A DNA stretch of 12,762 bases from Pseudomonas sp. (GCA_026398835.1 JAPLSD010000808.1:1-12762), one strand, 5' to 3'. Positions 1-10,896 are shown, counted from the first letter of the stretch. A program made the numbers and translations. The notes: generated by a model from the letters alone, not told the origin.

Positions 1-1239
1 CAAGATATCCACAGGCGCCACCAACGAGTTGTTGGAGCCGATGAACACGTCCTCGCCCAGTACCGTCTTGAACTTGTTGGCGCCATCGTAGTTGCACGTG
101 ATGGTGCCAGCACCAATATTGGTGCGCGCGCCAACCTCGGCATCGCCCAGATAGGTCAGATGACCAGCCTTCGCGCCTTCACCAAGATGGGCATTCTTCA
201 GTTCGACAAAGTTACCCACATGGGCGCGGGCTTCCAGCACAGTCCCCGGACGCAGACGGGCAAACGGACCGGCATCACTGCCCTCGCCCAAGACTGCACC
301 TTCGATATGACTGTTGGCCTTGATCACCACACCTTTGCGCAGGGTGCTGTCCTTGATCACGCAGTTCGGGCCGATGACCACGTCGTCTTCAATAATCACC
401 CGGCCTTCGAGGATCACGTTGATGTCGATCAGCACATCGCGGCCGACACTGACCTCACCACGCACATCAAAGCGCGCCGGGTCACGCAAGGTCACGCCCT
501 GCGCCATCAAGCGGCGGCCTTCACGCAATTGGTAGTGACGTTCCAGCTCAGCGAGCTGCTTGCGGTCATTGGCGCCCTGAACTTCCATGGCGTCATGGGG
601 TTGCTCGGTGGCGACGACCAGACCGTCCTTGACTGCCATCTCGATTACATCCGTCAGGTAGTACTCGCCCTGGACGTTGTTATTCGACAAACGGCCCAGC
701 CAATCGGCCAAACGTGCGCCAGGCACCGCAAGAATCCCGGTGTTACCTTCACAGATGGCCTTCTCGGCGTCAGAGGCATCCTTGTGTTCGACGATGGCAG
801 CGACTTTACCGTCAGCATCGCGGACGATCCGGCCATAACCGGTAGGGTCGGCCAGGGTTACGGTCAACAGACCGAGTTGTTCAGGGCTGACTTTCTTTAG
901 CAGACGCTGGAGTGTTTCAACTTCAATCAGTGGTACATCTCCGTAAAGGATCAGCACGTTGTCAGCGGTCAGAAACGGCAATGCCTGAGCCACGGCGTGA
1001 CCCGTGCCGAGTTGCTTGTCCTGCAATACGAAATTCAGATCGTCTGCAGCCAGACGTTCACGCACCACTTCGGCCCCATGACCAATCACCACGTGAATGC
1101 GCTGTGGATCAAGTTGCCGGGCGCTGTGGATAACATGACCGAGCATGGAGTTGCCCGCGACCGGGTGAAGAACTTTCGGCAGCGCCGAACGCATGCGAGT
1201 GCCTTGACCTGCAGCGAGGATAACGATTTCAAGAGACAT
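1..1239 (-). CDS. glmU: GlmU, bifunctional UDP-GlcNAc pyrophosphorylase / glucosamine-1-phosphate acetyltransferase (3' end outside window)
   Basis: GlmU acetylates glucosamine-1-phosphate and then joins it to UTP, giving UDP-N-acetylglucosamine for peptidoglycan and LPS in the cytoplasm. The frame from the ATG at 1239 stays open to base 1, giving 413 codons of an expected 455 or so. The start ([18 protein letters not shown]) carries the nucleotidyltransferase signature LAAGxGTRM at residues 8-16 and the LPK lysine at 22. The uridyltransferase domain spans about 1-230. The left-handed beta-helix acetyltransferase domain follows, with hexapeptide-type repeats, the [11 protein letters not shown] segment (His360, matching the family's catalytic histidine) and the [14 protein letters not shown] motifs. 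The missing part is about 42 C-terminal residues. It lies downstream of the atp operon terminator, so it probably has its own promoter, though I see no convincing -35/-10 pair in 1240-1299. The ribosome-binding site is weak (AGGA about 13 nt before ATG). Confidence 0.96.
   Translation of the reverse strand, partial: MSLEIVILAAGQGTRMRSALPKVLHPVAGNSMLGHVIHSARQLDPQRIHVVIGHGAEVVRERLAADDLNFVLQDKQLGTGHAVAQALPFLTADNVLILYGDVPLIEVETLQRLLKKVSPEQLGLLTVTLADPTGYGRIVRDADGKVAAIVEHKDASDAEKAICEGNTGILAVPGARLADWLGRLSNNNVQGEYYLTDVIEMAVKDGLVVATEQPHDAMEVQGANDRKQLAELERHYQLREGRRLMAQGVTLRDPARFDVRGEVSVGRDVLIDINVILEGRVIIEDDVVIGPNCVIKDSTLRKGVVIKANSHIEGAVLGEGSDAGPFARLRPGTVLEARAHVGNFVELKNAHLGEGAKAGHLTYLGDAEVGARTNIGAGTITCNYDGANKFKTVLGEDVFIGSNNSLVAPVDIL
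1125..1133 (-). promoter_or_regulatory. DnaA box (TTATCCACA), in glmU
   Basis: Exact DnaA consensus on the minus strand inside glmU (codons for H-V-I-H-S). It is separated from the other five boxes by the atp operon, which has none that I could find. A near-match (ATATCCACA) lies at 5-13. Confidence 0.4.
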
Positions 1240-1299
1240 GACTGGCTACCAATCCTGGGTGGTCAGCGGTTGCGACCAAAAAGTGAATTGCGGAAAAAG

Positions 1300-1327
1300 A
1301 AAAAGGGTAGCCGAGGCTACCCTTTTT
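1300..1327 (-). terminator. Rho-independent terminator of the atp operon (bidirectional in form)
   Basis: A perfect stem of 12 bp (1300-1311 paired with 1316-1327) encloses a 4-nt loop. The GGTAGC/GCTACC core is flanked by A and T runs. On the minus strand it is followed by a T-rich tract (TTTTTCTTTTTCC), the classic intrinsic terminator layout, and it lies 28 nt after the atpC stop codon. On the plus strand the right arm itself ends in TTTTT, so it could also stop antisense transcripts. It separates the ATP synthase operon from glmU. Confidence 0.92.
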
Positions 1328-1354
1328 AATCAATCACACAAAAAAGCTTGCGGC

Positions 1355-1780
1355 TTAGCCGCCGAACTTCTTGCGGATCTGCTGGACGGTGCGCAGCTGA
1401 GCTGCAGCCTCGGCCAGACGTGCGGCAGCGGAACCGTAGTCGAACTCGGCGCCTCTTTCATGCAAGGCCTTCTCAGCAGCCTTGACGGCTTCCTGAGCGG
1501 AGGCTTCGTCCAGGTCGGCAGCACGTTGCACGGTGTCGGCAAGAACCTTGACCATGTTCGGCTGAACCTCGAGGTAACCACCGGAGATGTAAAACACCTC
1601 GGTTTCCCCACCCTGCTTGATCAAGCGGATCGGGCCTGGCTTGAGTTCAGTAATCAGCGGAGCGTGACCTAGAGCGATACCAAGATCACCCAGGCTGCCG
1701 TGTGCGACCACCATCTCGACCAGACCGGAGAAGATTTCTCCTTCCGCGCTGACGATATCGCAATGGACTGTCATAGCCAT
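1355..1780 (-). CDS. atpC: ATP synthase F1 epsilon subunit
   Basis: AtpC is part of the central stalk of F1. It binds gamma and the c-ring, and its C-terminal helices can inhibit ATP hydrolysis. The product is 141 residues, the usual length in Pseudomonas, and starts [19 protein letters not shown]. The N-terminal beta-sandwich covers about residues 1-85 and contains the typical [14 protein letters not shown] and [13 protein letters not shown] segments. The C-terminal helical hairpin covers about 90-140 ([16 protein letters not shown], then [22 protein letters not shown]). It is the last gene of the operon, 44 nt after atpD, and the terminator follows directly. A GAGG ribosome-binding sequence lies 7 nt before the ATG. 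Confidence 0.97.
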   Translation of the reverse strand: MAMTVHCDIVSAEGEIFSGLVEMVVAHGSLGDLGIALGHAPLITELKPGPIRLIKQGGETEVFYISGGYLEVQPNMVKVLADTVQRAADLDEASAQEAVKAAEKALHERGAEFDYGSAAARLAEAAAQLRTVQQIRKKFGG

Positions 1781-1811
1781 CTGCTTGCCTCAACCTGATT
1801 AGCGCCCGTTG

Positions 1812-1823
1812 CCAGGCGCCTGG
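1812..1823. repeat. 12-bp perfect palindrome between atpD and atpC
   Basis: CCAGGCGCCTGG reads the same on both strands and begins 1 nt beyond the atpD stop codon (1825-1827). Part of it can also pair with GCGCC at 1802-1806 to form a small hairpin, with right arm 1815-1819 and an 8-nt loop. There is no T-tract, so it is not a terminator. It may be an intercistronic RNA structure or chance; no function is shown. Confidence 0.4.
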
Positions 1824-1824
1824 A

Positions 1825-3231
<1,407 letters not shown>

Positions 3232-4092
3232 TTAAACCGCGGCAGCGCCGCCGACGATTTCCGAGATCTCTTGGGTGATCGCAGCCTGACGCGCCTTGTT
3301 GTAGATCAGCTGCAAATCGCTGATCAAATCACCGGCGTTGTCGGTAGCGTTCTTCATTGCGATCATCCGCGCAGCCTGTTCAGCCGCGTTGTTCTCGACC
3401 ACCGCCTGGTACACCTGCGACTCCACATAGCGGACCATCAAGCCGTCAAGCAGCTCTTTGGCGTCCGGTTCGTAGAGATAGTCCCAGTGGTGCTTGAGGC
3501 CTTGATCCGGGGTTGCCACCAGTGGAATCAACTGCTCCACGGTAGGCTGTTGCGTCATGGTGTTGATGAACTTGTTGGACACAACGCTCAGACGGTCGAT
3601 ACGGCCATCCAGGTAGGCATCCAGCATCACCTTGACGCTGCCAATCAGATCATTGATCGACGGCTCTTCACCCAGGTGGCTGATAGCTGCTACGACGTTA
3701 CCGCCGAAGTTGCGGAAGAAAGCCGCACCCTTGCTACCCACTACACACAGATCGATCTCGACGCCGTTTTCACGGTTTTTAGCCATGTCCTTGACCAGGG
3801 CCTTGAACAGGTTGGTGTTCAAGCCACCACACAGACCACGGTCACTGCTCACTACAACATAACCAACACGCTTGATTTCACGGTCGATCATGAATGGGTG
3901 GCGATATTCCGGGTTAGCGTTGGCCAAATGACCAATAACCTGGCGGATGCGCTCCGCGTAAGGACGGCTAGCAGCCATGCGCATTTGTGCCTTGCGCATT
4001 TTACTGACCGCCACTTTTTCCATGGCGCTGGTAATCTTTTGCGTGCTTTTGATGCTCGCAATCTTACTGCGAATCTCTTTTGCGCCTGCCAT
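3232..4092 (-). CDS. atpG: ATP synthase F1 gamma subunit
   Basis: Gamma is the rotating central shaft that couples the c-ring to the catalytic sites. The protein has 286 residues, the usual length. The two terminal helices that form the coiled-coil shaft are well conserved. The N-terminal one is [27 protein letters not shown] and onward (about 1-55, broken here for length), and the C-terminal one contains [21 protein letters not shown] (about 260-283). The Rossmann-like middle domain contains the typical [12 protein letters not shown] motif near residue 83. It lies between atpA (50 nt upstream, with a hairpin in the gap) and atpD (27 nt downstream). AGGTG before the ATG serves as ribosome-binding site. 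Confidence 0.98.
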   Translation of the reverse strand: MAGAKEIRSKIASIKSTQKITSAMEKVAVSKMRKAQMRMAASRPYAERIRQVIGHLANANPEYRHPFMIDREIKRVGYVVVSSDRGLCGGLNTNLFKALVKDMAKNRENGVEIDLCVVGSKGAAFFRNFGGNVVAAISHLGEEPSINDLIGSVKVMLDAYLDGRIDRLSVVSNKFINTMTQQPTVEQLIPLVATPDQGLKHHWDYLYEPDAKELLDGLMVRYVESQVYQAVVENNAAEQAARMIAMKNATDNAGDLISDLQLIYNKARQAAITQEISEIVGGAAAV

Positions 4093-4113
4093 GTAACACC
4101 TATCAGGTTAGCA

Positions 4114-4137
4114 AGCGGGAGCCTTGCGGCTCCCGCT
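4114..4137 (-). other. Intercistronic hairpin between atpA and atpG
   Basis: A perfect 10-bp, G+C-rich stem (4114-4123 with 4128-4137) closes on a 4-nt loop. It begins 5 nt after the atpA stop codon and ends 21 nt before the atpG start. No T-tract follows on the minus strand, so it is not a terminator. Hairpins in this position can protect or mark mRNA ends after processing and so set relative subunit output. That role is inference. Confidence 0.6.
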
Positions 4138-4142
4138 GCGGC

Positions 4143-5687
4143 TTACCAGGTTTGGGTGGCCTTGAACTTCTCGATACCGGCTTTCATGCCAGCGTCGATT
4201 TCGTCATTGAAGTCACCCTTCACGTTGATCTTCGCCATCAAATCGGCGTGATCGCGGTTGAAGAAAGCAATCAGCGCTTGTTCGAAGCTGCCGATCTTGG
4301 CGATTTCAACGTCAGTCAGGAACCCACGCTCAGCGGCATACAGCGACAGCGCCATGTCAGCGATCGACATTGGTGCGTATTGCTTCTGCTTCATCAGCTC
4401 GGTAACGCGCTGACCATGCTCAAGTTGCTTACGGGTCGCTTCGTCCAGGTCAGAAGCAAACTGGGCGAATGCCGCCAGTTCACGGTACTGAGCCAGAGCG
4501 GTACGGATACCACCGGAGAGCTTCTTGATGATCTTGGTCTGAGCGGCACCACCCACACGGGATACCGAAACACCGGCGTTCACAGCAGGACGGATCCCGG
4601 AGTTGAACATGGCCGATTCCAGGAAGATCTGACCGTCGGTGATGGAAATCACGTTGGTCGGAACGAACGCGGAAACGTCGCCAGCCTGAGTTTCGATGAT
4701 CGGCAGTGCGGTCAGGGAACCGGTTTTGCCGGTCACTGCGCCGTTGGTGAACTTCTCTACGTATTCTTCCGAAACGCGAGATGCGCGCTCCAGCAGACGG
4801 GAGTGGAGATAGAACACGTCGCCTGGGTAAGCTTCACGGCCTGGTGGACGGCGCAGCAGCAGGGAAATCTGGCGGTAAGCCACTGCTTGCTTGGACAGAT
4901 CGTCATAAACGATCAGCGCGTCTTCACCGCGGTCGCGGAAGAATTCACCCATGGTGCAACCGGAGTACGGTGCCAGGAATTGCAGTGCTGCAGATTCCGA
5001 AGCGCTCGCAGCCACGACGATGGTGTTAGCCAGCGCGCCGTTCTCTTCCAGCTTGCGAACAACGTTGGCGATGGTCGATTGTTTCTGACCGATTGCTACG
5101 TAGACGCAGAAGATGCCGCTGTTTTTCTGATTGATGATCGCGTCGATCGCCAGAGCGGTTTTACCGATCTGACGGTCACCGATGATCAGCTCACGCTGGC
5201 CACGGCCGACAGGGATCATGGCATCGACAGCCTTGTAGCCAGTCTGTACAGGCTGGTCTACCGACTTACGCCAGATCACGCCTGGAGCAACTTTCTCGAC
5301 CGCATCGGTCTCGGTGTTGTTCAGCGGACCTTTGCCGTCAACTGGGTTACCCAGTGCGTCGACTACGCGACCCAGCAGTTCCTTACCAACCGGAACTTCG
5401 AGGATGCGGCCAGTGCACTTGGCGCTCATGCCTTCAGCCAGAGTCTGGTAAGAGCCCAATACAACGGCGCCTACAGAGTCTTGCTCCAGGTTGAGGGCCA
5501 TACCGAAGACGCCGCCCGGAAACTCGATCATCTCGCCGTACATGACGTCGGCCAGACCGTGAATCCGCACGATGCCGTCAGATACGCTGACGACAGTGCC
5601 TTCGTTACGGGCTTGGGAGGTCACATCGAGCTTGTCGATGCGGCCCTTGATAATTTCACTTATTTCGGAAGGATTGAGTTGCTGCAT
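4143..5687 (-). CDS. atpA: ATP synthase F1 alpha subunit
   Basis: Alpha alternates with beta in the F1 hexamer. It carries non-catalytic nucleotide sites and supplies an arginine finger to the catalytic ones. The protein has 514 residues, full length. It begins [17 protein letters not shown], and its N-terminal helix region contacts delta. The Walker A motif GDRQIGKT is at 170-177 (Lys176). Further on are [16 protein letters not shown] (Walker B region), [20 protein letters not shown], and [12 protein letters not shown], which holds the family's conserved arginine. It lies 21 nt after atpH with AAGGGG upstream of the ATG. A long open frame on the opposite strand (4080-6161) is a codon-usage shadow of this gene and atpH. 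Confidence 0.99.
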   Translation of the reverse strand: MQQLNPSEISEIIKGRIDKLDVTSQARNEGTVVSVSDGIVRIHGLADVMYGEMIEFPGGVFGMALNLEQDSVGAVVLGSYQTLAEGMSAKCTGRILEVPVGKELLGRVVDALGNPVDGKGPLNNTETDAVEKVAPGVIWRKSVDQPVQTGYKAVDAMIPVGRGQRELIIGDRQIGKTALAIDAIINQKNSGIFCVYVAIGQKQSTIANVVRKLEENGALANTIVVAASASESAALQFLAPYSGCTMGEFFRDRGEDALIVYDDLSKQAVAYRQISLLLRRPPGREAYPGDVFYLHSRLLERASRVSEEYVEKFTNGAVTGKTGSLTALPIIETQAGDVSAFVPTNVISITDGQIFLESAMFNSGIRPAVNAGVSVSRVGGAAQTKIIKKLSGGIRTALAQYRELAAFAQFASDLDEATRKQLEHGQRVTELMKQKQYAPMSIADMALSLYAAERGFLTDVEIAKIGSFEQALIAFFNRDHADLMAKINVKGDFNDEIDAGMKAGIEKFKATQTW

Positions 5688-5708
5688 TGCTCTGCTGCCC
5701 CTTCAAAC

Positions 5709-6245
5709 TCAAGATTTCAATGCTTCGGCAAGGTTCGCGAGTTTGCCGCGAATCGAGCCATCGATAACCAGGTCGCCGGCGCGGATTACGACGCCACCAA
5801 TAAGGCTGGCATCCTCCGACGCGTGCAGGCGCACTTCCCGGCCGAGCCGTGCACTGAGAACCTTGGCGAGTTTGTCTTGCTGTTCTTGGTTCAATGCGAA
5901 AGCACTGGTTACGTCCACGTCTACCGATTTCTCTTGTTCGGCCTTGTACAGGTCAAACAGAGCGGCGATCTCCGGCAGAAGCGGGAGACGGTCGTTTTCG
6001 GCAACGACGTGAATGAAATTCTGTGCCTTGGCATCGAACTTGTCGCCACACACGTCGATAAACGTGGTGGCCTTATTTGCGCTCGTCAGACGCGGGGCCT
6101 TGAGCACGCGCTGCATAGTGTCGTCTTGCGACACTGCTGCAGCCAGGCCGAGCATGGCTGACCAAGAGGCCAGTTGCTGGTGGGCCTGGGCGTGCTCGAA
6201 GGCTGCCTTAGCGTAAGGTCGGGCCAACGTGGTCAGTTCTGCCAT
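5709..6245 (-). CDS. atpH: ATP synthase F1 delta subunit
   Basis: Delta (the equivalent of mitochondrial OSCP) sits on top of F1 and joins alpha to the b-subunit stator stalk. The product has 178 residues, normal for gammaproteobacteria. The N-terminal helical domain contains the typical [13 protein letters not shown] opening (about 6-18). The C-terminal part shows [20 protein letters not shown], then the end region [25 protein letters not shown], which is the family signature. Its ATG is 12 nt after the atpF stop, preceded by GAGGG. The family is the most variable in the operon, but position and signature make the call secure. Confidence 0.97.
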   Translation of the reverse strand: MAELTTLARPYAKAAFEHAQAHQQLASWSAMLGLAAAVSQDDTMQRVLKAPRLTSANKATTFIDVCGDKFDAKAQNFIHVVAENDRLPLLPEIAALFDLYKAEQEKSVDVDVTSAFALNQEQQDKLAKVLSARLGREVRLHASEDASLIGGVVIRAGDLVIDGSIRGKLANLAEALKS

Positions 6246-6257
6246 GATCGCCCTCGC

Positions 6258-6728
6258 TTAAATTTCAGCAGCCAGTTTATTAACCAGCTCCGCGTGCGCG
6301 TTTTGATCGATTGTGGCGCCCAGGATCTTCTCTGCGCCGTTGACTGCCAGGCTACCCAGTTGGGCGCGCAGCGCGTCTTTGACGCCGTTCAGTTCCTGTT
6401 CGATCTCGGCCTGAGCCTGAGCCTTCACACGTTCAGCTTCGACGCGAGCCTGATCTCGGGCTTCGTCGACGATCTGAGAGCCGCGCTTCTTGGCTTGCTC
6501 AATGATTTCAGCTGCCTGAGCTTTCGCATCGCGCAGTTGATGACCCGCTTTCTCTTGGGCCAACTCCAGGTCGCGAGCTGCTCGGCTGGCAGCGTCCAGT
6601 CCATCCGCGATCTTCTTCTGACGTTCGTGCAAAGCCGCGATGACCGGAGGCCACACGAACTTCATGCAAAACAGTACAAAAATGAAGAACGCAACGGACT
6701 GGCCAATCAGGGTTGCATTAATGTTCAC
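6258..6728 (-). CDS. atpF: ATP synthase Fo b subunit (stator stalk), GTG start
   Basis: Subunit b is a membrane-anchored dimer forming the peripheral stalk that keeps alpha3beta3 from turning with the rotor. The 156-residue product has one N-terminal membrane segment (about residues 8-28, within [20 protein letters not shown]), the VWPPV boundary motif, and then a long charged, alanine-rich helix suited to coiled-coil dimerisation up to the C-terminus. I chose the GTG at 6728. It restores the family N-terminus (M)NINATLIGQ and has a GAGGTG ribosome-binding site 7 nt upstream, and no better ATG lies nearby. It follows atpE by 57 nt. Confidence 0.97.
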   Translation of the reverse strand: MNINATLIGQSVAFFIFVLFCMKFVWPPVIAALHERQKKIADGLDAASRAARDLELAQEKAGHQLRDAKAQAAEIIEQAKKRGSQIVDEARDQARVEAERVKAQAQAEIEQELNGVKDALRAQLGSLAVNGAEKILGATIDQNAHAELVNKLAAEI

Positions 6729-6785
6729 GCCAACACCTCGCTCGTTCGTTGTCCATCACACAAATCAACTCGAAAAACCGAGTGA

Positions 6786-8468
<1,683 letters not shown>

Positions 8469-8472
<4 letters not shown>

Positions 8473-8520
8473 CGTTATTGCTCCCCAATGATCGCCATCG
8501 TTATTGCTCCCCAATGATCG
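8469..8520 (-). repeat. Perfect 26-bp tandem duplication spanning the atpI ribosome-binding site and start codon
   Basis: Bases 8469-8494 and 8495-8520 are identical. On the minus strand each unit contains GGGGAG and, 8 nt later, ATGG. The downstream copy starts atpI. Because 26 is not a multiple of three, the upstream ATG (8498) is in a different frame from atpI. The repeat ends exactly at the second codon of atpI, as expected of a slipped-strand or template-switch duplication. Confidence 0.95.
8475..8498 (-). CDS. Seven-codon leader micro-ORF before atpI
   Basis: The upstream copy of the duplicated start region gives ATG at 8498 with its own GGGGAG. The frame codes M-A-I-I-G-E-Q and stops at TAA (8475-8477), two bases before the atpI ATG (8472). 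A ribosome that ends here is well placed to restart on atpI, so the pair may be translationally coupled. The peptide itself has no recognisable function. Translation is inferred only from the ribosome-binding site and start codon. Confidence 0.45.
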   Translation of the reverse strand: MAIIGEQ

Positions 8521-8572
8521 GCTGCCAGAACTCAATAACTTGGCATAATTTGTGCCGACAAAATGCGCGCAG

Positions 8573-8601
8573 AGTATAGGGGCGGTTCTGCCCCTATTCA
8601 A
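8573..8601 (-). promoter_or_regulatory. Sigma70-type promoter of the atp operon with a palindrome in its spacer
   Basis: On the minus strand, TTGAAT (8596-8601, four of six consensus bases) is followed by exactly 17 bp and then TATACT (8573-8578, five of six). The predicted transcript start is near 8566, giving a leader of about 95 nt before atpI. An inverted repeat (8576-8583 with 8590-8597, ATAGGGGC/GCCCCTAT, 6-bp gap) fills the spacer and touches both elements, so it could be an operator. The hairpin form has no T-tract and is not a good terminator for parB. Confidence 0.65.
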
Positions 8602-8645
8602 CTGCCAGGTAGTGATTTCTAACTACTGCTACATATGGAAGTGTT

Positions 8646-9518
8646 TCAGCGGATGTGTGCGAGAACGCCTTGCAACTCGTCGAGCGAGTTATAGCCAATG
8701 ACCAACTGCCCTTTACCCTTCTTACCGTGGCGGATCTGCACCGCAGAGCCCAGGCGCTCGGCCAGACGCTGTTCCAGGCGGGCGATATCCGGGTCTGGTT
8801 TGACGGGTTCAGCAGGCTCTTGCTTACCACTCAACCACTGGCGAACCAGTGCTTCAGTCTGGCGTACAGTCAGCCCCCGTGCGACAACGTGTCGCGCCCC
8901 TTCAACCTGTTGATTTTCTGGCAAACCGAGCAATGCACGAGCATGACCCATTTCCAGGTCGCCGTGGGACAGCATGGTCTTGATCACTTCAGGCAAAGCG
9001 ATCAGGCGCAGCAAGTTGGCCACGGTCACGCGAGACTTACCCACCGCCTCGGCCACTTGTTGCTGAGTCAGCTGGAATTCCTGCTGCAAGCGCTGCAGGG
9101 CGACCGCTTCCTCGATAGGGTTAAGGTCTTCTCGCTGGATGTTCTCAATCAGCGCCATGGCGATGGCGGTTTCATCCGGCACATCGCGGACCATCGCCGG
9201 GATGGTCTCCTGGCCAGCTTGCTGGCTGGCACGCCAGCGGCGTTCGCCAGCAATGATTTCAAAGCGACCACCACCGATGGGACGAACCACAATCGGCTGC
9301 ATCACGCCCTGGGCCTTGATCGACTGAGCCAGTTCTTCCAGCGCCTGAGGGTCCATGTCCCGACGCGGCTGGTACTTGCCACGTTGAATCAGGTCCAGCG
9401 GCAGGTGCTGAAGCTCACGCTGATCAGCCTGCACCGCCAACTCTTCCAGTGAGATGACAGTAGGACCACTCAGCAGTGCATCCAGTCCACGTCCGAGACC
9501 TCGTTTCTTGACGGCCAT
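8646..9518 (-). CDS. parB: ParB / Spo0J chromosome-partition protein
   Basis: ParB binds parS sites near oriC, spreads as a CTP-dependent clamp and works with ParA and SMC to separate new origins. The 290-residue protein matches the usual Pseudomonas length. It has the N-terminal ParA-contacting peptide GLGRGLDALL (7-16), the ParB/Srx-type N domain with QPIVVRP (74-80) and GERRWRA (91-97, the CTP-binding box), ENIQRE (125-130), and the helix-turn-helix LTQQQVAEAVGKSRVTVANLL (150-170). The C-terminal dimerisation domain covers about 235-290. The ATG at 9518 follows the remnant parA stop by 9 nt, with AGGA about 8 nt upstream. ParB looks intact although its partner parA is broken. Confidence 0.97.
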   Translation of the reverse strand: MAVKKRGLGRGLDALLSGPTVISLEELAVQADQRELQHLPLDLIQRGKYQPRRDMDPQALEELAQSIKAQGVMQPIVVRPIGGGRFEIIAGERRWRASQQAGQETIPAMVRDVPDETAIAMALIENIQREDLNPIEEAVALQRLQQEFQLTQQQVAEAVGKSRVTVANLLRLIALPEVIKTMLSHGDLEMGHARALLGLPENQQVEGARHVVARGLTVRQTEALVRQWLSGKQEPAEPVKPDPDIARLEQRLAERLGSAVQIRHGKKGKGQLVIGYNSLDELQGVLAHIR

Positions 9519-9742
9519 GGGGATTCCTTAAGTTGCCTGAGCAGCGGCGGTGCGAGAGTTGCGACGTTGACGGCGAACCAGCTCGCCCGCCAGGGCCAGA
9601 TAGGCAATCGCGCCACGGGATTGTTTGTCATACGCCAGGGCCGGCATGCCATAACTCGGTGCTTCGGCCAGACGGATGTTGCGCGGAATCACGGTGTCAT
9701 ACAGCTGGGTTCGGGTTCAGCAGTTCGGCGATGCGCTTGATG

Positions 9743-9751
9743 TTATCCACA
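9743..9751 (+). promoter_or_regulatory. DnaA box (TTATCCACA), in parA
   Basis: Exact match to the 9-bp consensus DnaA box, here inside the parA coding sequence (V-D-N codons). It is one of five exact boxes between 9743 and 12301. Confidence 0.55.
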
Positions 9752-10075
9752 AGATCGCTCAGACCTTCGAGTGCAAAGTACTCGCACTGCATGGGGATAA
9801 TTACACCATCTGCCGCAACCAACGCGTTGAGCGTGAGCATCGACAGCGACGGCGGGCAGTCGATCAAAATGTAATCGTAATTTTCGCGGATCGGCGCCAA
9901 AGCGCTGCGTAGACGGCTTTCTTTCATCTGCATTTCCAGCAGAACGACTTCAGCCGCCGTCAGATCTCGGTTCGCCGGCAGCAGTTGGTAACCACCGTGC
10001 TCGGAAAAATGCATGGCCTGGGCCAGATCGCATTCGCCGATCAACAGATCGTAGACCGAATTTTCCAGGCCGTGT

Positions 10076-10084
10076 TTATCCACA
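10076..10084 (+). promoter_or_regulatory. DnaA box (TTATCCACA), in parA
   Basis: Exact match to the DnaA consensus inside parA (codons for G-V-D-K), 325 bp from the previous box and in the same orientation. Confidence 0.55.
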
Positions 10085-10251
10085 CCGCTACCCATGGTGG
10101 CGTTGCCCTGTGGATCAAGATCGATCAACAGCACCCGGCGCTTGGTAGCGACCAGCGATGCTGCGAGGTTGATACAGGTGGTGGTCTTGCCCACACCACC
10201 CTTTTGGTTCGCTATCGCGAATACCTTAGCCATTCTTGCTTGTGTTCCCAA

Positions 10252-10896
10252 TCATGCCGTGCGGCGCAGTATCAGCAGATGGCGTTGGCCTTGGCAACCG
10301 GGTACGGCCAAGGCGTGTTCGCTATCGAGGTGGAAGTCTGCCGGCAATGCTACCAGCTCATCAGCAGGATGAACGCCCTTCATTGCCAGCCAACGGGTAT
10401 CGCGGTCGCCAAGGTGGCGGGTCCAGTTGCTGAAATTCTCCATGCTGCTGAATGCCCGGGACACGATCCCGTTGAATGGCTGCTCAGGCTGGAAGGATTC
10501 GACGCGACTGTGGATAACTTGCAGGTTGTCCAGTTTGAGTTCGAGTTTGACCTGGGTCAGGAAGCGGGTTTTCTTGCCATTGCTGTCCAGAACCGTCACT
10601 TGCGAGTCGGGAAACAGGATCGCCAAAGGAATACCCGGCATGCCACCGCCACTGCCAACATCCAGCCAACGTCCGTTCTCGATGAAGGACATGACACTCA
10701 GACTATCGAGCAGATGCCGCGAGACCATTTCGTCCGGATCGCGCACTGCCGTGAGGTTGTAAGCCTTGTTCCATTTTATCAACAGGGCCAGATAAGCCAG
10801 CAATTGCGCATGCTGGCTTTCCGTCAGAGTGACACCGAGCTGGCGAGCACCTGTGGATAACTCTTCTGCGTGTTGCGAGGTGACCAACGAACTCAA
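10252..10896 (-). CDS. rsmG: RsmG (GidB), 16S rRNA m7G527 methyltransferase, TTG start
   Basis: RsmG uses S-adenosylmethionine to methylate N7 of G527 in 16S rRNA. Its loss gives low-level streptomycin resistance in other bacteria. The 214-residue product is full length. It shows [20 protein letters not shown] (39-58), the AdoMet-binding motif [17 protein letters not shown] (77-93), [11 protein letters not shown] (103-113), the conserved VSRAFSS (145-151) and the C-terminal [14 protein letters not shown] end. I chose TTG at 10896 because it overlaps the mnmG stop as TTGA and has GGAG 8 nt upstream, which is a layout for translational coupling. The parA ATG follows 18 nt after the stop. Two DnaA boxes lie within the gene. 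Confidence 0.96.
   Translation of the reverse strand: MSSLVTSQHAEELSTGARQLGVTLTESQHAQLLAYLALLIKWNKAYNLTAVRDPDEMVSRHLLDSLSVMSFIENGRWLDVGSGGGMPGIPLAILFPDSQVTVLDSNGKKTRFLTQVKLELKLDNLQVIHSRVESFQPEQPFNGIVSRAFSSMENFSNWTRHLGDRDTRWLAMKGVHPADELVALPADFHLDSEHALAVPGCQGQRHLLILRRTA
10509..10517 (-). promoter_or_regulatory. DnaA box (TTATCCACA), in rsmG
   Basis: Exact DnaA consensus on the minus strand, within rsmG codons for Q-V-I-H-S. Confidence 0.55.
10852..10860 (-). promoter_or_regulatory. DnaA box (TTATCCACA), in the start of rsmG
   Basis: Exact DnaA consensus on the minus strand, 36 nt into rsmG (codons for E-L-S-T) and close to the mnmG/rsmG junction. Confidence 0.55.

Larger units (their letters stand above)
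9528..10233 (-). pseudogene. parA: ParA / Soj chromosome-partition ATPase, disrupted by an internal deletion and frameshift
   Basis: ParA is a deviant-Walker ATPase that binds the nucleoid and moves ParB-parS complexes. From the ATG at 10233 (MAKVFAIANQKGGVGKTTT) the protein is normal through residue 175: Walker A' KGGVGKTT at 11-18, LLIDLDPQGN at 35-44 and Walker B YILIDCPP at 121-128. After LLNPN the frame reads P-A-V and stops at 9697-9699, giving 178 residues. The usual C-terminus (QLYDTVIPRNIRLAEAPSYG, then about 39 residues more) is encoded from 9707 to 9528 in another frame and ends TAA just before parB. The frame offset requires loss of 3n+2 bases. From the family length of about 265, roughly 92 bases are missing, covering the LLRTMYDPR and SAQLKEHFG segments. 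It could be a true mutation or an assembly fault. Confidence 0.88.

Noticed and set aside
4080..6161. A 693-codon open frame on the plus strand, opposite atpA and atpH
   Set aside because: It mirrors the codon pattern of strongly biased genes that avoid codons giving stops on the other strand. It has no family resemblance or credible start signal, and the minus-strand genes are certain.
8576..8597. Hairpin after parB considered as a Rho-independent terminator
   Set aside because: No T-tract follows on the minus strand, and the repeat sits exactly in the spacer of a good promoter. An operator or promoter-linked role fits better.
9697..9710. Programmed ribosomal frameshift as a way to make full-length ParA
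   Set aside because: There is no slippery heptamer, and a shift alone would not restore the missing internal segment of about 31 residues.
10234..10251. Upstream TTG start for ParA at 10251, adding six residues
   Set aside because: ParA proteins start at MAKVFAIANQKGG in relatives, and the ATG at 10233 gives exactly this. The TTG directly abuts the rsmG stop without a suitable ribosome-binding site.
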